Shown here: positions 35,374 to 43,653 of the stretch, one piece after another
How positions within the stretch are numbered: position 1 is the stretch's first letter
Layout of the letters: each line of letters opens with the position of its first letter
From: UBA11872 sp965198285
GTDB taxonomy: Bacteria; Chloroflexota; UBA11872
Assembly: GCA_965198285.1 (NCBI GenBank)
Contig: OZ240251.1
Coordinates: 1,240,001 to 1,304,000, forward strand
Direction of reading: 5' to 3'
DNA: 64,000 nucleotides
Program-made: the position numbers and the translations under genes
The notes under the pieces: generated by a model
The model's input: the letters and a program-made list of their open reading frames with translations, nothing else
Told to the model about the DNA's origin: nothing
Databases searched by the model: none

Positions 35374-36279
35374 CTATGCCGAACCCTCCGCCCACGCCCG
35401 GATCAGATGGTGCGCGATCGCAAACGAAGCCGGCACCCGCAGCTCGGCATCCTCACCGGCCAGCGCCCGCTGCACCGTCGCCCGCTCGAACCACTGCACG
35501 GACAGCATTTCCACCTTATCGGGCCGCAAGTCCGTCGTTAGCGCGTCCGCGTGGCACCCGATCATCAGCGACGACGGAAACGGCCACGGCTGTGACGAGT
35601 GATACCGCACGGCGCCTACCCGAATCCCCGCTTCTTCCGCCACCTCGCGCCGCACGGCTTCCTCAATGGTCTCAGCCTGGTCCATGAACCCCGCCAGCGC
35701 CGAGAACATCCGCATCTGCGACAGCCGTCCGTGCGACTGCCCCAGCAGGCAGCGCTCGCCGTCCGTTACCACCACGATCACTACCGGATCCGTCCGCGGG
35801 AAGTGGGACGCGCTGCAGGTGCCGCAATTGCGCTGTTGCCCCCCGCGCACTGCCTCCGTTGGGCTCCCGCACACGCCGCAGTAGCCATGCCGCGCGTGCC
35901 AGTCCACCTGCGCGCGGGCCTGCGCCGCAATACCGGCGTCCTCCGGCGATAGCAGCGTCGCCGCCGTCCGCACGTCCACAAACCGCCGTTCGCCGCCCTG
36001 TGTCAGATATTCCTTGTCGTCCGAAACGTCCACCGCAAAGTGCGCTACGTCCTGCCGTAATCCCAGCAGAAACCGCGGCCCATCCAGGCCAGCCGAGGCA
36101 TCACCCGACACCCACGCCAACCGTGCCGGGTCCTCGCCCTCCAGCAGCACGTCCAGCTGCCGCATCGGCAGAAGTCGGCTGCCCGGGTCCCGCTCCCGCG
36201 CCGCCAGCCACTCCGGATCGCGCCGCTGGTATTCGGCTCGGTCCAGCGGGTTTCCGGCGAATGTATGTGGACGATTCAC
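35374..36279 (-). CDS. nudC: NADH pyrophosphatase / NAD-RNA decapping hydrolase
   Basis: 301 residues. N-terminal domain, then a zinc ribbon (CGVCGSPTEA and CGTCSASHFPR, about 125-150) and the Nudix box GFMDQAETIEEAVRREVAEE (GX5EX7REUXEEXGU, about 195-217), followed by the NudC-specific SQPWPFPSSLM (SQPWPFPxS). Hydrolyses NAD(H) to NMN and AMP and can remove NAD caps from RNA. Convergent in position with the peptide transporter; a mutarotase-like gene diverges from it. Confidence 0.94.
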   Translation of the reverse strand: MNRPHTFAGNPLDRAEYQRRDPEWLAARERDPGSRLLPMRQLDVLLEGEDPARLAWVSGDASAGLDGPRFLLGLRQDVAHFAVDVSDDKEYLTQGGERRFVDVRTAATLLSPEDAGIAAQARAQVDWHARHGYCGVCGSPTEAVRGGQQRNCGTCSASHFPRTDPVVIVVVTDGERCLLGQSHGRLSQMRMFSALAGFMDQAETIEEAVRREVAEEAGIRVGAVRYHSSQPWPFPSSLMIGCHADALTTDLRPDKVEMLSVQWFERATVQRALAGEDAELRVPASFAIAHHLIRAWAEGSA

Positions 36280-36329
36280 GGCTATCCGCGCATGCTCCCA
36301 GGCGTCATACGTCTCCTCCGGAGCGCATC

Positions 36330-36644
36330 ATGCAACGTATCGCCTTCGCTCTGCCCATCAAGCCCGACCGCATCGACGACTACCGCCGCACCCACAGCGC
36401 CGTCTGGCAGGAATTGCAGGACGAAAACACCAGGGCCGGCATCCGCAACTTCACCATCGTCCTCTTCAACAACCACGCAATCGGTTTACTGGAATGCGAC
36501 AACTGGGACGCCGCCTCCGCCTACCTCGACAAGTCGGAAGTCCAGGCCCGCTGGCAGGCCGAACACGAGGACATCCTCGACGTCGACACCGCATCCGGCC
36601 TCGTCCCGCTCCAAATGCTAGAGGAACTCTTCCATCAAGACTGA
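36330..36644 (+). CDS. rhaM: L-rhamnose mutarotase family protein
   Basis: 104 residues, exactly the family length. Ferredoxin-like alpha/beta barrel dimer: MQRIAFALPIKPDRIDDY (with the usual position for the catalytic Tyr and His), HSAVWQELQDENTRAGIRNF, NNHAIGLLECDNWDAA and ILDVDT. ATG with CGGAG (36319-36323) six bases upstream. Interconverts alpha and beta anomers of L-rhamnose or a related sugar. No other rhamnose genes are near, so the exact sugar is uncertain. Confidence 0.85.
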   Translation: MQRIAFALPIKPDRIDDYRRTHSAVWQELQDENTRAGIRNFTIVLFNNHAIGLLECDNWDAASAYLDKSEVQARWQAEHEDILDVDTASGLVPLQMLEELFHQD

Positions 36645-36943
36645 CCCCACGGAGACCCCTGCAAGACACCCCTCGCCCTCGAAGCTGTGTCGGCTCTTGC
36701 TCCCCGTCCTGTGTAGACCTGGGACATCATGGACACCCGTTCGGAGACATGGTGGACACATTGGGGAGCCATGAGGGTATGGGCCGGTGCCGTTCGGGGA
36801 CCGATCCATGACGGCGCCGCGGGCGGAGTTTGGGGCAATGGCGCAGACCGCCCCGGCCATCAGGCGGTCCGTGCTGGCCCCGCGCGCGCCGAGGTGATCC
36901 GGCACATTGCCACGCGACGACGGCTAAGGCCGGACCACCATCG
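36645..36943 (+). mobile_element. Non-coding interval with a possible insertion-sequence end
   Basis: From about 36710 the sequence TGTGTAGACCTGGGACATCA and the run to 36770, with repeated GGACA(T/C) blocks, resemble the terminal region of IS481-family elements. No transposase reading frame follows and no matching second end was found, so at most this is a relic. The rest of the interval has nothing recognisable. Confidence 0.3.
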
Positions 36944-37342
36944 ACCCGTGAGATCGCCACCGGCCCAATTGCCTCGGTTCCGTTGAGGCCGGGCCACGCG
37001 TTGCGACATTCGTGCCAGAGAGGCAATCACGCCTACGTGCGGATACACCTGCTTGGGTGCTGACAGGGCAAAGAACCCAGGCAGATGAGGAGTCTGGCCA
37101 TTGTCCAAGCAGGGTCCATTCCGGAGCATTGGTCTGGAACACCCACGCCCCCGGCATGCGTAGGCGCCGTTTGCACGTGAGCAATCACGCAGTTTCAGAG
37201 CTACCATTACCACGCTGCGTCAGGCTCGGGGCGCGCGCATGCTTGCTCGCCTCCCTGCGAGCATCTGCCCGAGCGTCGTGACGTCGGTCGTAGCACGCGT
37301 GCCCGCAGAGATCCGCTTCGGTCAGCATTGATAGGACGTGCG
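36944..37342 (+). promoter_or_regulatory. Conserved leader 1 of the propeller-gene array
   Basis: The first about 130 bases (36944-37075) are almost identical to 39709-39835 upstream of the second paralogue, and the part from GCGTTGCGACAT onwards recurs, more diverged, upstream of the third (from about 41263). Shared landmarks are GGCAATCACG, GATACAC and TGCTGACAGGGCAA. A second shared block, CCCGCAGAGAT(C/T)CGCTTCGG, lies just before the start codon in copies 1 and 2. Probably carries the promoter and 5' untranslated region; no known riboswitch recognised. Confidence 0.5.
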
Positions 37343-38608
37343 ATGAGATTCGTGCGGACAATCGGCGTTGCCCTGCTGGTAGCAGCCGCGACCATTGTGG
37401 TGTTCGCCTCGCCCGTCTTCGCCCAGTGGCCCACCACCTGCGTCGACCTCAACGACATCGTCGAAACCCACCTCGGCAACCACAGCAACGTCGGCATCTA
37501 CCAGCGCGTCTTTGGCGACCAGGCCGAACAGGCCTGCCAGAACGACCACCGCGACGACGTCCGCGGCGTCTTCGCCTGGGCCTTTGCCGACTCCGCCCAG
37601 GCAACCGCCGCCGACACCCCCGACCTGGCTTGGCCCACCGACTGCGTCGAACTCAACGACATCGTCGAAAACCACCTCGGCAACCACCACAACGTCACCA
37701 TCTACCAGCGCGTCTTCGGCGACCAGGCCGAACTCGCGTGCCGGAACGACCATCGCGAGGATGTCCGTGGCGTCTTTGCCTGGGCGTTCGGCGGTGTCGC
37801 TGCATCGCCGGCGCGCATTGCGTTTACATCGGATCGGCACGGCAGCAACGAGATCTACGTCATGAACGATGACGGCACCGGCGTCACCCAACTCACCCAC
37901 AACATGAGTCCGGCCTGGGCACCCTCCTGGTCGCCGGACGGGCGTCGACTCGCGATTACGTCGGACCGGGACGGAGACTCTGACATCTACATCATGAACG
38001 CCGACGGAACAGGCCTCGCGCAACTGACGCACAACGTGAGTGACGATCACTCTTCCACTTGGTCGCCGGACGGCCGTCGCCTCGCGTTCACTTCGAACCG
38101 CGACGGCGATCCTGAAATCTTCGCCGTCAACCCTGACGGCTCGGGCTTGACGCAACTCACGCACACCTCGACCCGCGACATTCAATCCGCCTGGTCGCCC
38201 GACGGGCAGCGAATTGCCTTTGTCTCCTATCGCACGGGAGATTCTGAGATCTACGTTATGAACGCCGACGGGTCGGGCCAAACGCGCCTCACGCAAGGTC
38301 CGGGCCGCGACCGTCAACCCGCCTGGTCGCCCGACGGCCGCCGGATTGTGTTCGCATCGAGTCGCGACGGAGACAATGAGGTTTACGTTATGAATGCCGA
38401 CGGAACCGGCCAACTGCAGTTGACCCACAATGCTGATTGGGAGTGGAACCCTGCCTGGTCCCCCGATGGCCGGCGGATCGCCTTCGATTCGAACCGCGAC
38501 GGAGACTCAGAGATATACCTCATGAACGTCGACGGGACGGGCGTAACGCGGCTGACAAACAACTCAAACGCAGACCGGGCCCCCGCGTGGTCGCAACCGC
38601 CGGCCTAG
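37343..38608 (+). CDS. Secreted protein: twin Cys/His modules plus PD40 (TolB-like) beta-propeller, paralogue 1
   Basis: 421 residues. Signal peptide MRFVRTIGVALLVAAA... with cleavage after PVFA (about residue 27). Next are two copies of a module of about 52 residues (about 29-80 and 89-140), each with WPT(T/D)CV(D/E)LNDIVE, HLGNH, IYQRVFG, a second Cys in AxACxNDHR and VFAWAF; I know no named domain for it. Six PD40 repeats of 44 residues follow (about 148-415; each with SDRDGD-(S/N)EIYVMN-ADGTG-LTH-WSPDGRR), as in TolB-type propellers. These repeats are well diverged, unlike those of the two downstream paralogues. Probably periplasmic or extracellular. Confidence 0.82.
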   Translation: MRFVRTIGVALLVAAATIVVFASPVFAQWPTTCVDLNDIVETHLGNHSNVGIYQRVFGDQAEQACQNDHRDDVRGVFAWAFADSAQATAADTPDLAWPTDCVELNDIVENHLGNHHNVTIYQRVFGDQAELACRNDHREDVRGVFAWAFGGVAASPARIAFTSDRHGSNEIYVMNDDGTGVTQLTHNMSPAWAPSWSPDGRRLAITSDRDGDSDIYIMNADGTGLAQLTHNVSDDHSSTWSPDGRRLAFTSNRDGDPEIFAVNPDGSGLTQLTHTSTRDIQSAWSPDGQRIAFVSYRTGDSEIYVMNADGSGQTRLTQGPGRDRQPAWSPDGRRIVFASSRDGDNEVYVMNADGTGQLQLTHNADWEWNPAWSPDGRRIAFDSNRDGDSEIYLMNVDGTGVTRLTNNSNADRAPAWSQPPA

Positions 38609-39030
38609 CCGCTTTCAGCTTCACCATAACCCTCCGCTGGACGTGGCCGGACCCACCCCAACTCACTCACCAACTCGTCACCGGACACACGCTCGTAGCG
38701 AACGATCCGTGATTAACTGACCGAGATTCTGGCTCGGCCACAGGTGTCCTAACCTGACGTCCTCCCCGTCGGTTCACTCGATCGAATGGGCATGCTCCCG
38801 TCACCCCCGGAATCGCGTCGCCCCAAGACGTAGACCCCAGCCTCGGCCCGCGCGCCTAATCGATCGGACGCCCATAAAAGCCCCCGCATTGCTTAGCGTC
38901 TACCGCTAACCTAGGCGGCAACCGCGCCGTCAGCCGGAACCAGGTCGCGCTACCTGGTGCGACCCGCCGCGCTCCACCACAAATGCACAGCTCGGATCAG
39001 ACGCATCGTGCGCCCGCACCGTCCATCGTG
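38609..39030. other. Intergenic region, no feature recognised
   Basis: About 420 bases between paralogue 1 and a decayed gene. I see no hairpin next to the stop codon, no RNA gene and no credible reading frame. Confidence 0.4.
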
Positions 39031-39596
39031 ATCGGCGCTGCCGCGTCCGCCACCGCCACCAAACTTCCCGACACCCGCCTCCACATCCAACGCAACGACG
39101 TCCCAGACGCTTCCCTCCAGCTCCCCGTCGGCGCCATCCCGCCGACTGCGCCTCCCTCGTTATCTCCGACGTCATCCGTGACCAGACACACAGCCAGACC
39201 TATGAATTCGTCCGCCGCGAATCCGACGGCCAAATGGTCCGCCGCTGGCTCGTCCCCGACAGCCCCTTTGTCTTCCAGATCCCCTGACCCATCGGCAGTA
39301 CCCAGCTCACCGTCTCCGTCGGCCTCGTCGCCACTCCGCTCGAACACCAGTGCCCCCAGCCCGACCTCCTCAAGTGAACCTTCGATTGAAGCGATGACCG
39401 CAGCTTCAGCTACGCCGCCACCCGCCAACAGTTGCGGCACGTCCCCGACACCCCCACCTTCCAGACCCTCAGTTTCTACTGGTGCAACGTCACCGCCGCC
39501 GATCGCGCCGTCTCCACCCGAATCACCGAAGGACCCGCCCACCCACTCGCCGACTCGCCGCCCCGTGACGACTACCCCAACTGCCTCACCGGCTAA
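39031..39596 (+). pseudogene. Decayed protein-coding sequence, family unknown
   Basis: From 39144 to a TAA at 39594 one frame reads protein-like sequence (DCASLVISDVIRDQTHSQT, EFVRRESDGQMVRRW, LVATPLEHQCPQPDLL, FSYAATRQQLRHVPDTP, DDYPNCLTG) but is broken by TGA codons at 39285, 39375 and 39387. Upstream, matching protein-like sequence (RLHIQRNDVPDASLQL, PVGAIPP) continues in a different frame, so a frameshift near 39140 is also present. Codon pattern (third-position C) is that of a real gene. Family not recognised. Confidence 0.55.
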
Positions 39597-39699
39597 CGTC
39601 CGGCGGGCCGGTCGCTCTGTAGAACGAACCTAAAGCCAAAGCGGCGCCGTAATTCCTGGCCGGGTGTCTGGCAAGACCTGGGCACAACCACGGGGATGG

Positions 39700-40104
39700 C
39701 ATCGACCCGTGAGATCGCCACCGGCCCAATTGCCTCGATTCCGTTGAGGCCGGACTAGGCGTTGCGACATTCGTGCCAGAGAGGCAATCACGCCTACGTG
39801 CGGATACACCTGCTTGGGTGCTGACAGAGCAAAAAAAACCCATGCAGATAAGGCGTTTGGCCATTGTCGGCAGCCGGATCAATTCCGCAGCATTGAGTCG
39901 CGAAAGGCATGGACCCAGCTTGAGCCGGCACCGATTGCAAAACAGCAATCACGCGGTTACTGCGGCAGGAGGCTACTCCCGGCTCGCAACGTGCGCGCGC
40001 GTACTTGCTTGCCTCCCTGTGAGTATTCGCCCTGGCGCCCTGTCGTCGCTTGTATCACTCGTGCCCGCAGAGATTCGCTTCGGTCAGCATCGTTAGGACG
40101 TGTG
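39700..40104 (+). promoter_or_regulatory. Conserved leader 2 of the propeller-gene array
   Basis: Nearly identical to leader 1 over about 130 bases (GACCCGTGAGATCGCCACCG through GGTGCTGACAG), then diverging in the middle and converging again at CGTGCCCGCAGAGATTCGCT and AGGACGTGTG just before the start codon. The pattern of conserved ends and variable middle suggests the two ends are functional, as promoter and translation-initiation region. Confidence 0.5.
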
Positions 40105-40998
40105 ATGAGATACGTGCGGACAATCGGCGTCGCCCTGTTGGTAGCGGCCACCACCATCGCGCTTCACGTATCGCCGGTCTTTGCCCAATGGCCCACCACC
40201 TGCGTCGACCTCAACGACATCGTCGAGACCCATCTCGGTAACCACAACAACGTCGGCATCTACCAGCGCGTCTTCGGCGCCCAGGCCGAACAGGCCTGCC
40301 AGAACGACCACCGCGACGACGTCCGCGACGTCTTCGCCTGGGCCTTTGCCGACTCCGCCCAGACAACCGCCGCCGACGCCCCCGACCTGGCCTGGCCGAC
40401 CACCTGCGTCGAACTCAACGACATCGTCGAAAACCACCTCGGCAACCACCACAACGTCACCATCTACCAGCGCGTCTTCGGCGCCCAGGCCGAACTCGCC
40501 TGCCGGAACGACCATCGCGAGGATGTGCGCGGCGTTTTCGCCTGGGCCTTCGGCAGAACACCGGTCAGCGTCGTGCCACCGGTGGCGGCGACCGTCCCCG
40601 CGCGGATTGCATTCGACTCCGACCGTGACGGGGACAGGGACATCTACGTCATGCAGGCCGACGGTACGGGGCTGGTGCAACTCACCGACCACCCGGGAGA
40701 CGATGGGTGGCCGGCATGGTCGCCCGATGGCCGGCGGATTGCATTCGGCTCCGACCGTGACGGGGACTGGGACATCTACGTCATGCAGGCCGACGGTACG
40801 GGGCTGGTGCAACTCACCGACCACCCGGGAGACGATTGGTGGCCGGCATGGTCGCCCGATGGCCGGCGGATTGCATTCGGCTCCGACCGTGACGGGGACA
40901 GGGACATCTACGTCATGCAGGCCGACGGTACGGGGCTGGTGCAACTCACCGACCACCCGGGAGACGATTGGTGGCCGGCATGGTCGCCCGGAGGGTAG
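40105..40998 (+). CDS. Secreted twin-module/PD40 protein, paralogue 2 (short)
   Basis: 297 residues. Signal peptide ending SPVFA (about residue 27); two Cys/His modules as in paralogue 1; a short Pro/Val linker (TPVSVVPPVAATVPA); then only three PD40 repeats. The repeats are nearly identical in DNA (period 132 bases, starts at 40606, 40738 and 40870). The last stops at WSPGG, where other repeats continue GRRIA. Three blades are too few for a closed propeller, so it may oligomerise or be a contracted allele. Confidence 0.75.
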   Translation: MRYVRTIGVALLVAATTIALHVSPVFAQWPTTCVDLNDIVETHLGNHNNVGIYQRVFGAQAEQACQNDHRDDVRDVFAWAFADSAQTTAADAPDLAWPTTCVELNDIVENHLGNHHNVTIYQRVFGAQAELACRNDHREDVRGVFAWAFGRTPVSVVPPVAATVPARIAFDSDRDGDRDIYVMQADGTGLVQLTDHPGDDGWPAWSPDGRRIAFGSDRDGDWDIYVMQADGTGLVQLTDHPGDDWWPAWSPDGRRIAFGSDRDGDRDIYVMQADGTGLVQLTDHPGDDWWPAWSPGG

Positions 40999-41248
40999 GA
41001 GAGCCCGTAGCTTCAAGCAGGGTGGAGGTCGGCAACGCTGGAGGCGGCTCGGGGCTGCACTGGCCGGGACCAAGGTTTGGCACCGGGCAGCGGTGACCAC
41101 GCGTTGGCCCACGCTTGACTCGCAGCCGCGCGTCCCGGCTTCCCCCGCCCGACGGTGGTGCCGACGGTCGGTCGCACATGGCCGGCGTCCGCGTGTCTGA
41201 GATGAACGGGAGCTGCCGGTCGTGCGGCAGCGAACGTCCACGGATCCA
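40982..41248 (+). repeat. Duplicated 3' tail, copy 1
   Basis: Matches 42747-43013 with two differences seen by eye (a T/C at about 41119 and a T/C at about 41159). It spans the end of the reading frame and about 250 bases beyond it. The offset of 1765 bases equals the 1501-base spacing of the two start codons plus two 132-base repeats, showing that gene plus tail were duplicated together. Confidence 0.85.
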
Positions 41249-41605
41249 TTGCGGCCGGGCCACACGTTGCGACATCTGTGGTAGAGCGGCAATCACGTCT
41301 ACGGGCTGATACACTCACGTGGTGCTGACAGGGCAATAACCCACGCAGATAAGGCGTCGGGCCATTGGCCAAGCAGGATTCCTTCCCGAGCATTGGTCTG
41401 GGGCACTCGGCCCCCAGCCTGCGCAGGCGCCAATGGCACGCGGGCAGGCAGGTGGCTTCTGAGTTCCGACGCTCGCCATGGCTCGTCGCGGGCCAGCGCC
41501 TACCGGATTCCCTGCCGTGATGGCCATCCCCCCGCAGTTCGTGACCTTGGTCATGGCACTCGAGCCCACTGAGCATTGCAGCGGTCTGCAACGACTGGAT
41601 GTGCG
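41249..41605 (+). promoter_or_regulatory. Conserved leader 3 of the propeller-gene array
   Basis: Begins directly after the duplicated tail. Shares with leaders 1 and 2 the blocks CGTTGCGACAT, GGCAATCACG, GATACAC, GTGCTGACAGGGCAA, CGCAGATAAGGCGT and GGCCATTG. With leader 1 it also shares GAGCATTGGTCTGG. More diverged than leaders 1 and 2 are from each other. The bases just before the start codon differ from those of the other two leaders. Confidence 0.45.
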
Positions 41606-42763
41606 ATGAGGTTGGTGCGCACGATCTTCGCCGCCCTGCTGGTAGCGGTCGCCACCATCGCGCTTCACGCATCGCCGGTCTTCGCCCAGTGGCCCACCAC
41701 CTGCGTCGACCTCAACGACATCGTCGAGACCCATCTCGGCAACCACCACAACGCCGGCATCTACCAGCGCGTCTTTGGCGACCAGGCCGAACAGGCCTGC
41801 CAGAACGACCACCGCGACGACGTCCGCGGCGTCTTCGCCTGGGCCTTCGACGACTCCGCCCAGGCCACCGCCGCCGCAACTCCGGAGCTGGCTTGGCCCA
41901 CCGACTGCGTCGAACTCAACGACATCGTCGAAAACCACCTCGGCAACCACCACAACGTCACCATTTACCAGCGCGTCTTCGGCAGCCAGGCCGAACTCGC
42001 CTGCCGCAACGACCATCGCGCGGATGTGCGCGGCGTCTTTGCCTGGGCCTTCGGCAGAACACCGGTCAGCGTCGTGCCACCGGTGGCGGCGACCGTCCCC
42101 GCGCGGATTGCATTCGGCTCCGACCGTGACGGGGACTTGGACATCTACGTCATGCAGGCCGACGGTACGGGGCTGGTGCAACTCACCGACCACCCGGGAG
42201 ACGCTGGGTTTCCGGCATGGTCGCCCGATGGCCGGCGGATTGCATTCGGCTCAGGCCGTGACGGGGACTTTGACATCTACGTCATGCAGGCCGACGGTAC
42301 GGGGCTGGTGCAACTCACCGACCACCCGGGACGCGATGGGTGGCCGGCATGGTCGCCCGATGGCCGGCGGATTGCATTCGACTCCGACCGTGACGGGGAC
42401 AGGGACATCTACGTCATGCAGGCCGACGGTACGGGGCTGGTGCAACTCACCGACCACCCGGGAGGCGATGGGTGGCCGGCATGGTCGCCCGATGGCCGGC
42501 GGATTGCATTCGGCTCCGACCGTGACGGGGACTGGGACATCTACGTCATGCAGGCCGACGGTACGGGGCTGGTGCAACTCACCGACCACCCGGGACGCGA
42601 TGGGTGGCCGGCATGGTCGCCCGATGGCCGGCGGATTGCATTCGACTCCGACCGTGACGGGGACTGGGACATCTACGTCATGCAGGCCGACGGTACGGGG
42701 CTGGTGCAACTCACCGACCACCCGGGAGACGATTTGTTGCCGGCATGGTCGCCCGGAGGGTAG
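41606..42763 (+). CDS. Secreted twin-module/PD40 protein, paralogue 3
   Basis: 385 residues. Signal peptide ending SPVFA, two Cys/His modules, the same VSVVPPVAATVPA linker and five PD40 repeats of 44 residues, ending at the same WSPGG as paralogue 2. Repeats start at 42107, 42239, 42371, 42503 and 42635 and differ by only a few bases each, mostly in two short stretches (after GACGGGGAC and after CACCCGGGA), so the residues at the blade tips vary while the scaffold stays fixed. Confidence 0.78.
   Translation: MRLVRTIFAALLVAVATIALHASPVFAQWPTTCVDLNDIVETHLGNHHNAGIYQRVFGDQAEQACQNDHRDDVRGVFAWAFDDSAQATAAATPELAWPTDCVELNDIVENHLGNHHNVTIYQRVFGSQAELACRNDHRADVRGVFAWAFGRTPVSVVPPVAATVPARIAFGSDRDGDLDIYVMQADGTGLVQLTDHPGDAGFPAWSPDGRRIAFGSGRDGDFDIYVMQADGTGLVQLTDHPGRDGWPAWSPDGRRIAFDSDRDGDRDIYVMQADGTGLVQLTDHPGGDGWPAWSPDGRRIAFGSDRDGDWDIYVMQADGTGLVQLTDHPGRDGWPAWSPDGRRIAFDSDRDGDWDIYVMQADGTGLVQLTDHPGDDLLPAWSPGG
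42107..42763 (+). repeat. 132-bp tandem repeats encoding PD40 blades
   Basis: Five near-identical in-frame units of 132 bases (44 codons); the same unit occurs three times at 40606-40998. Within a unit the variable positions cluster in two places: the codon after DGD (R, W, L or F) and the segment after HPG (DDG, DDW, DAG, RDG, GDG, DDL). High DNA identity implies recent expansion or gene conversion. Confidence 0.9.
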
Positions 42764-43013
42764 GAGAGCCCGTAGCTTCAAGCAGGGTGGAGGTCGGCAA
42801 CGCTGGAGGCGGCTCGGGGCTGCACTGGCCGGGACCAAGGTTTGGCACCGGGCAGCGGTGACCACGCGTTGGCCCACGCTTGACCCGCAGCCGCGCGTCC
42901 CGGCTTCCCCCGCCCGACGGTGGCGCCGACGGTCGGTCGCACATGGCCGGCGTCCGCGTGTCTGAGATGAACGGGAGCTGCCGGTCGTGCGGCAGCGAAC
43001 GTCCACGGATCCA
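42747..43013 (+). repeat. Duplicated 3' tail, copy 2
   Basis: Second copy of the segment at 40982-41248. It ends abruptly at CACGGATCCA, after which copy 1 continues into leader 3, while this copy continues into decayed sequence. Confidence 0.85.
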
Positions 43014-43653
43014 GTCGTTGCGCGAGACCTCGGCTGGCCACCGCGACCAGCGCTGGCCGACAGGTTGTGGCCATCGATCACCGGTGGAGACGACCAAGCG
43101 ACGGCTGGCTGGAACCTGCCGGAATCCAGGTCTCTGTAATCCAGCGCAGCTGCCGCCGCTGCCCTATGGCCCCGCCAATCACGTCCGCAAGCTCCAGGCC
43201 GGCGGCTGGGTGTCCTTCCAGGGCGTCAGCTGCGGCTGCCCAAAGCCTTGCGCGGCCAGTCCGTCGCCTTCCGCCCCACGGCCACCGACGGTTGCTGGGC
43301 CATCCGCTTTCTGACCGACGACTTGGGCACCCTCGACCAGCGGGAGTTGGCCTCGGTGTCCACCATCTGTCCGGTCTGGACACTCCTTGGGAAGAGCAAC
43401 TGTGTCGGGCGTCAATGGTTGGGGTGAGGGGTTTTCCGGGCAACCGCCCCCGGGTTACGCAGAAGTCTCCTACGGCAGGTCCGCGAGAACCCCGGCATCC
43501 GTCAAACCTCCGCCACCCGCGGTCGATCCGGCGGCGCCCAGGGCCGTCCCTGGCAACTGGCCACTAACCACGGCCAATCCCTTGAATCCCCGCGCCTCCG
43601 CCCCCACCATGTAGCGCGAATCCACGTCCGCTTCCACCACGACAGGATCCTCC
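43014..43653 (+). other. Interval with probable coding remnants before ilvD
   Basis: Protein-like stretches occur in two frames around 43150-43260 (NHVRKLQAGGWVSFQGVS) and 43250-43425 (SVAFRPTATDGCWAIRFL, LDQRELASVSTICPVW). They are joined only by a frameshift and have no start codon or ribosome-binding site. I read it as another decayed gene of unknown family. The last 200 bases before ilvD hold nothing clear except GGA (43645-43647) as a possible ribosome-binding site. Confidence 0.35.

Noticed and set aside
36729..36986. An 85-codon plus-strand frame considered as a transposase fragment
   Set aside because: No DDE motif or family similarity in its translation; only the terminal DNA pattern hints at an insertion sequence.
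36990..37110. Leader considered as a cyclic-di-GMP (GEMM) riboswitch because of GACAGGGCAAA
   Set aside because: The rest of the GEMM core (conserved second helix and tetraloop/receptor) could not be matched, so it is reported only as a conserved leader.
40606..42763. Regularly spaced repeats considered as a CRISPR array
   Set aside because: The 132-base unit is entirely in frame and coding (PD40 blades), with no unique spacers and no cas genes.
37322..43081. Long minus-strand reading frames (up to about 400 codons) opposite the three propeller genes
   Set aside because: They mirror the repeats and the GC-rich third-position pattern of the plus-strand genes, have no ribosome-binding site, and the plus strand has signal peptides and known repeats.
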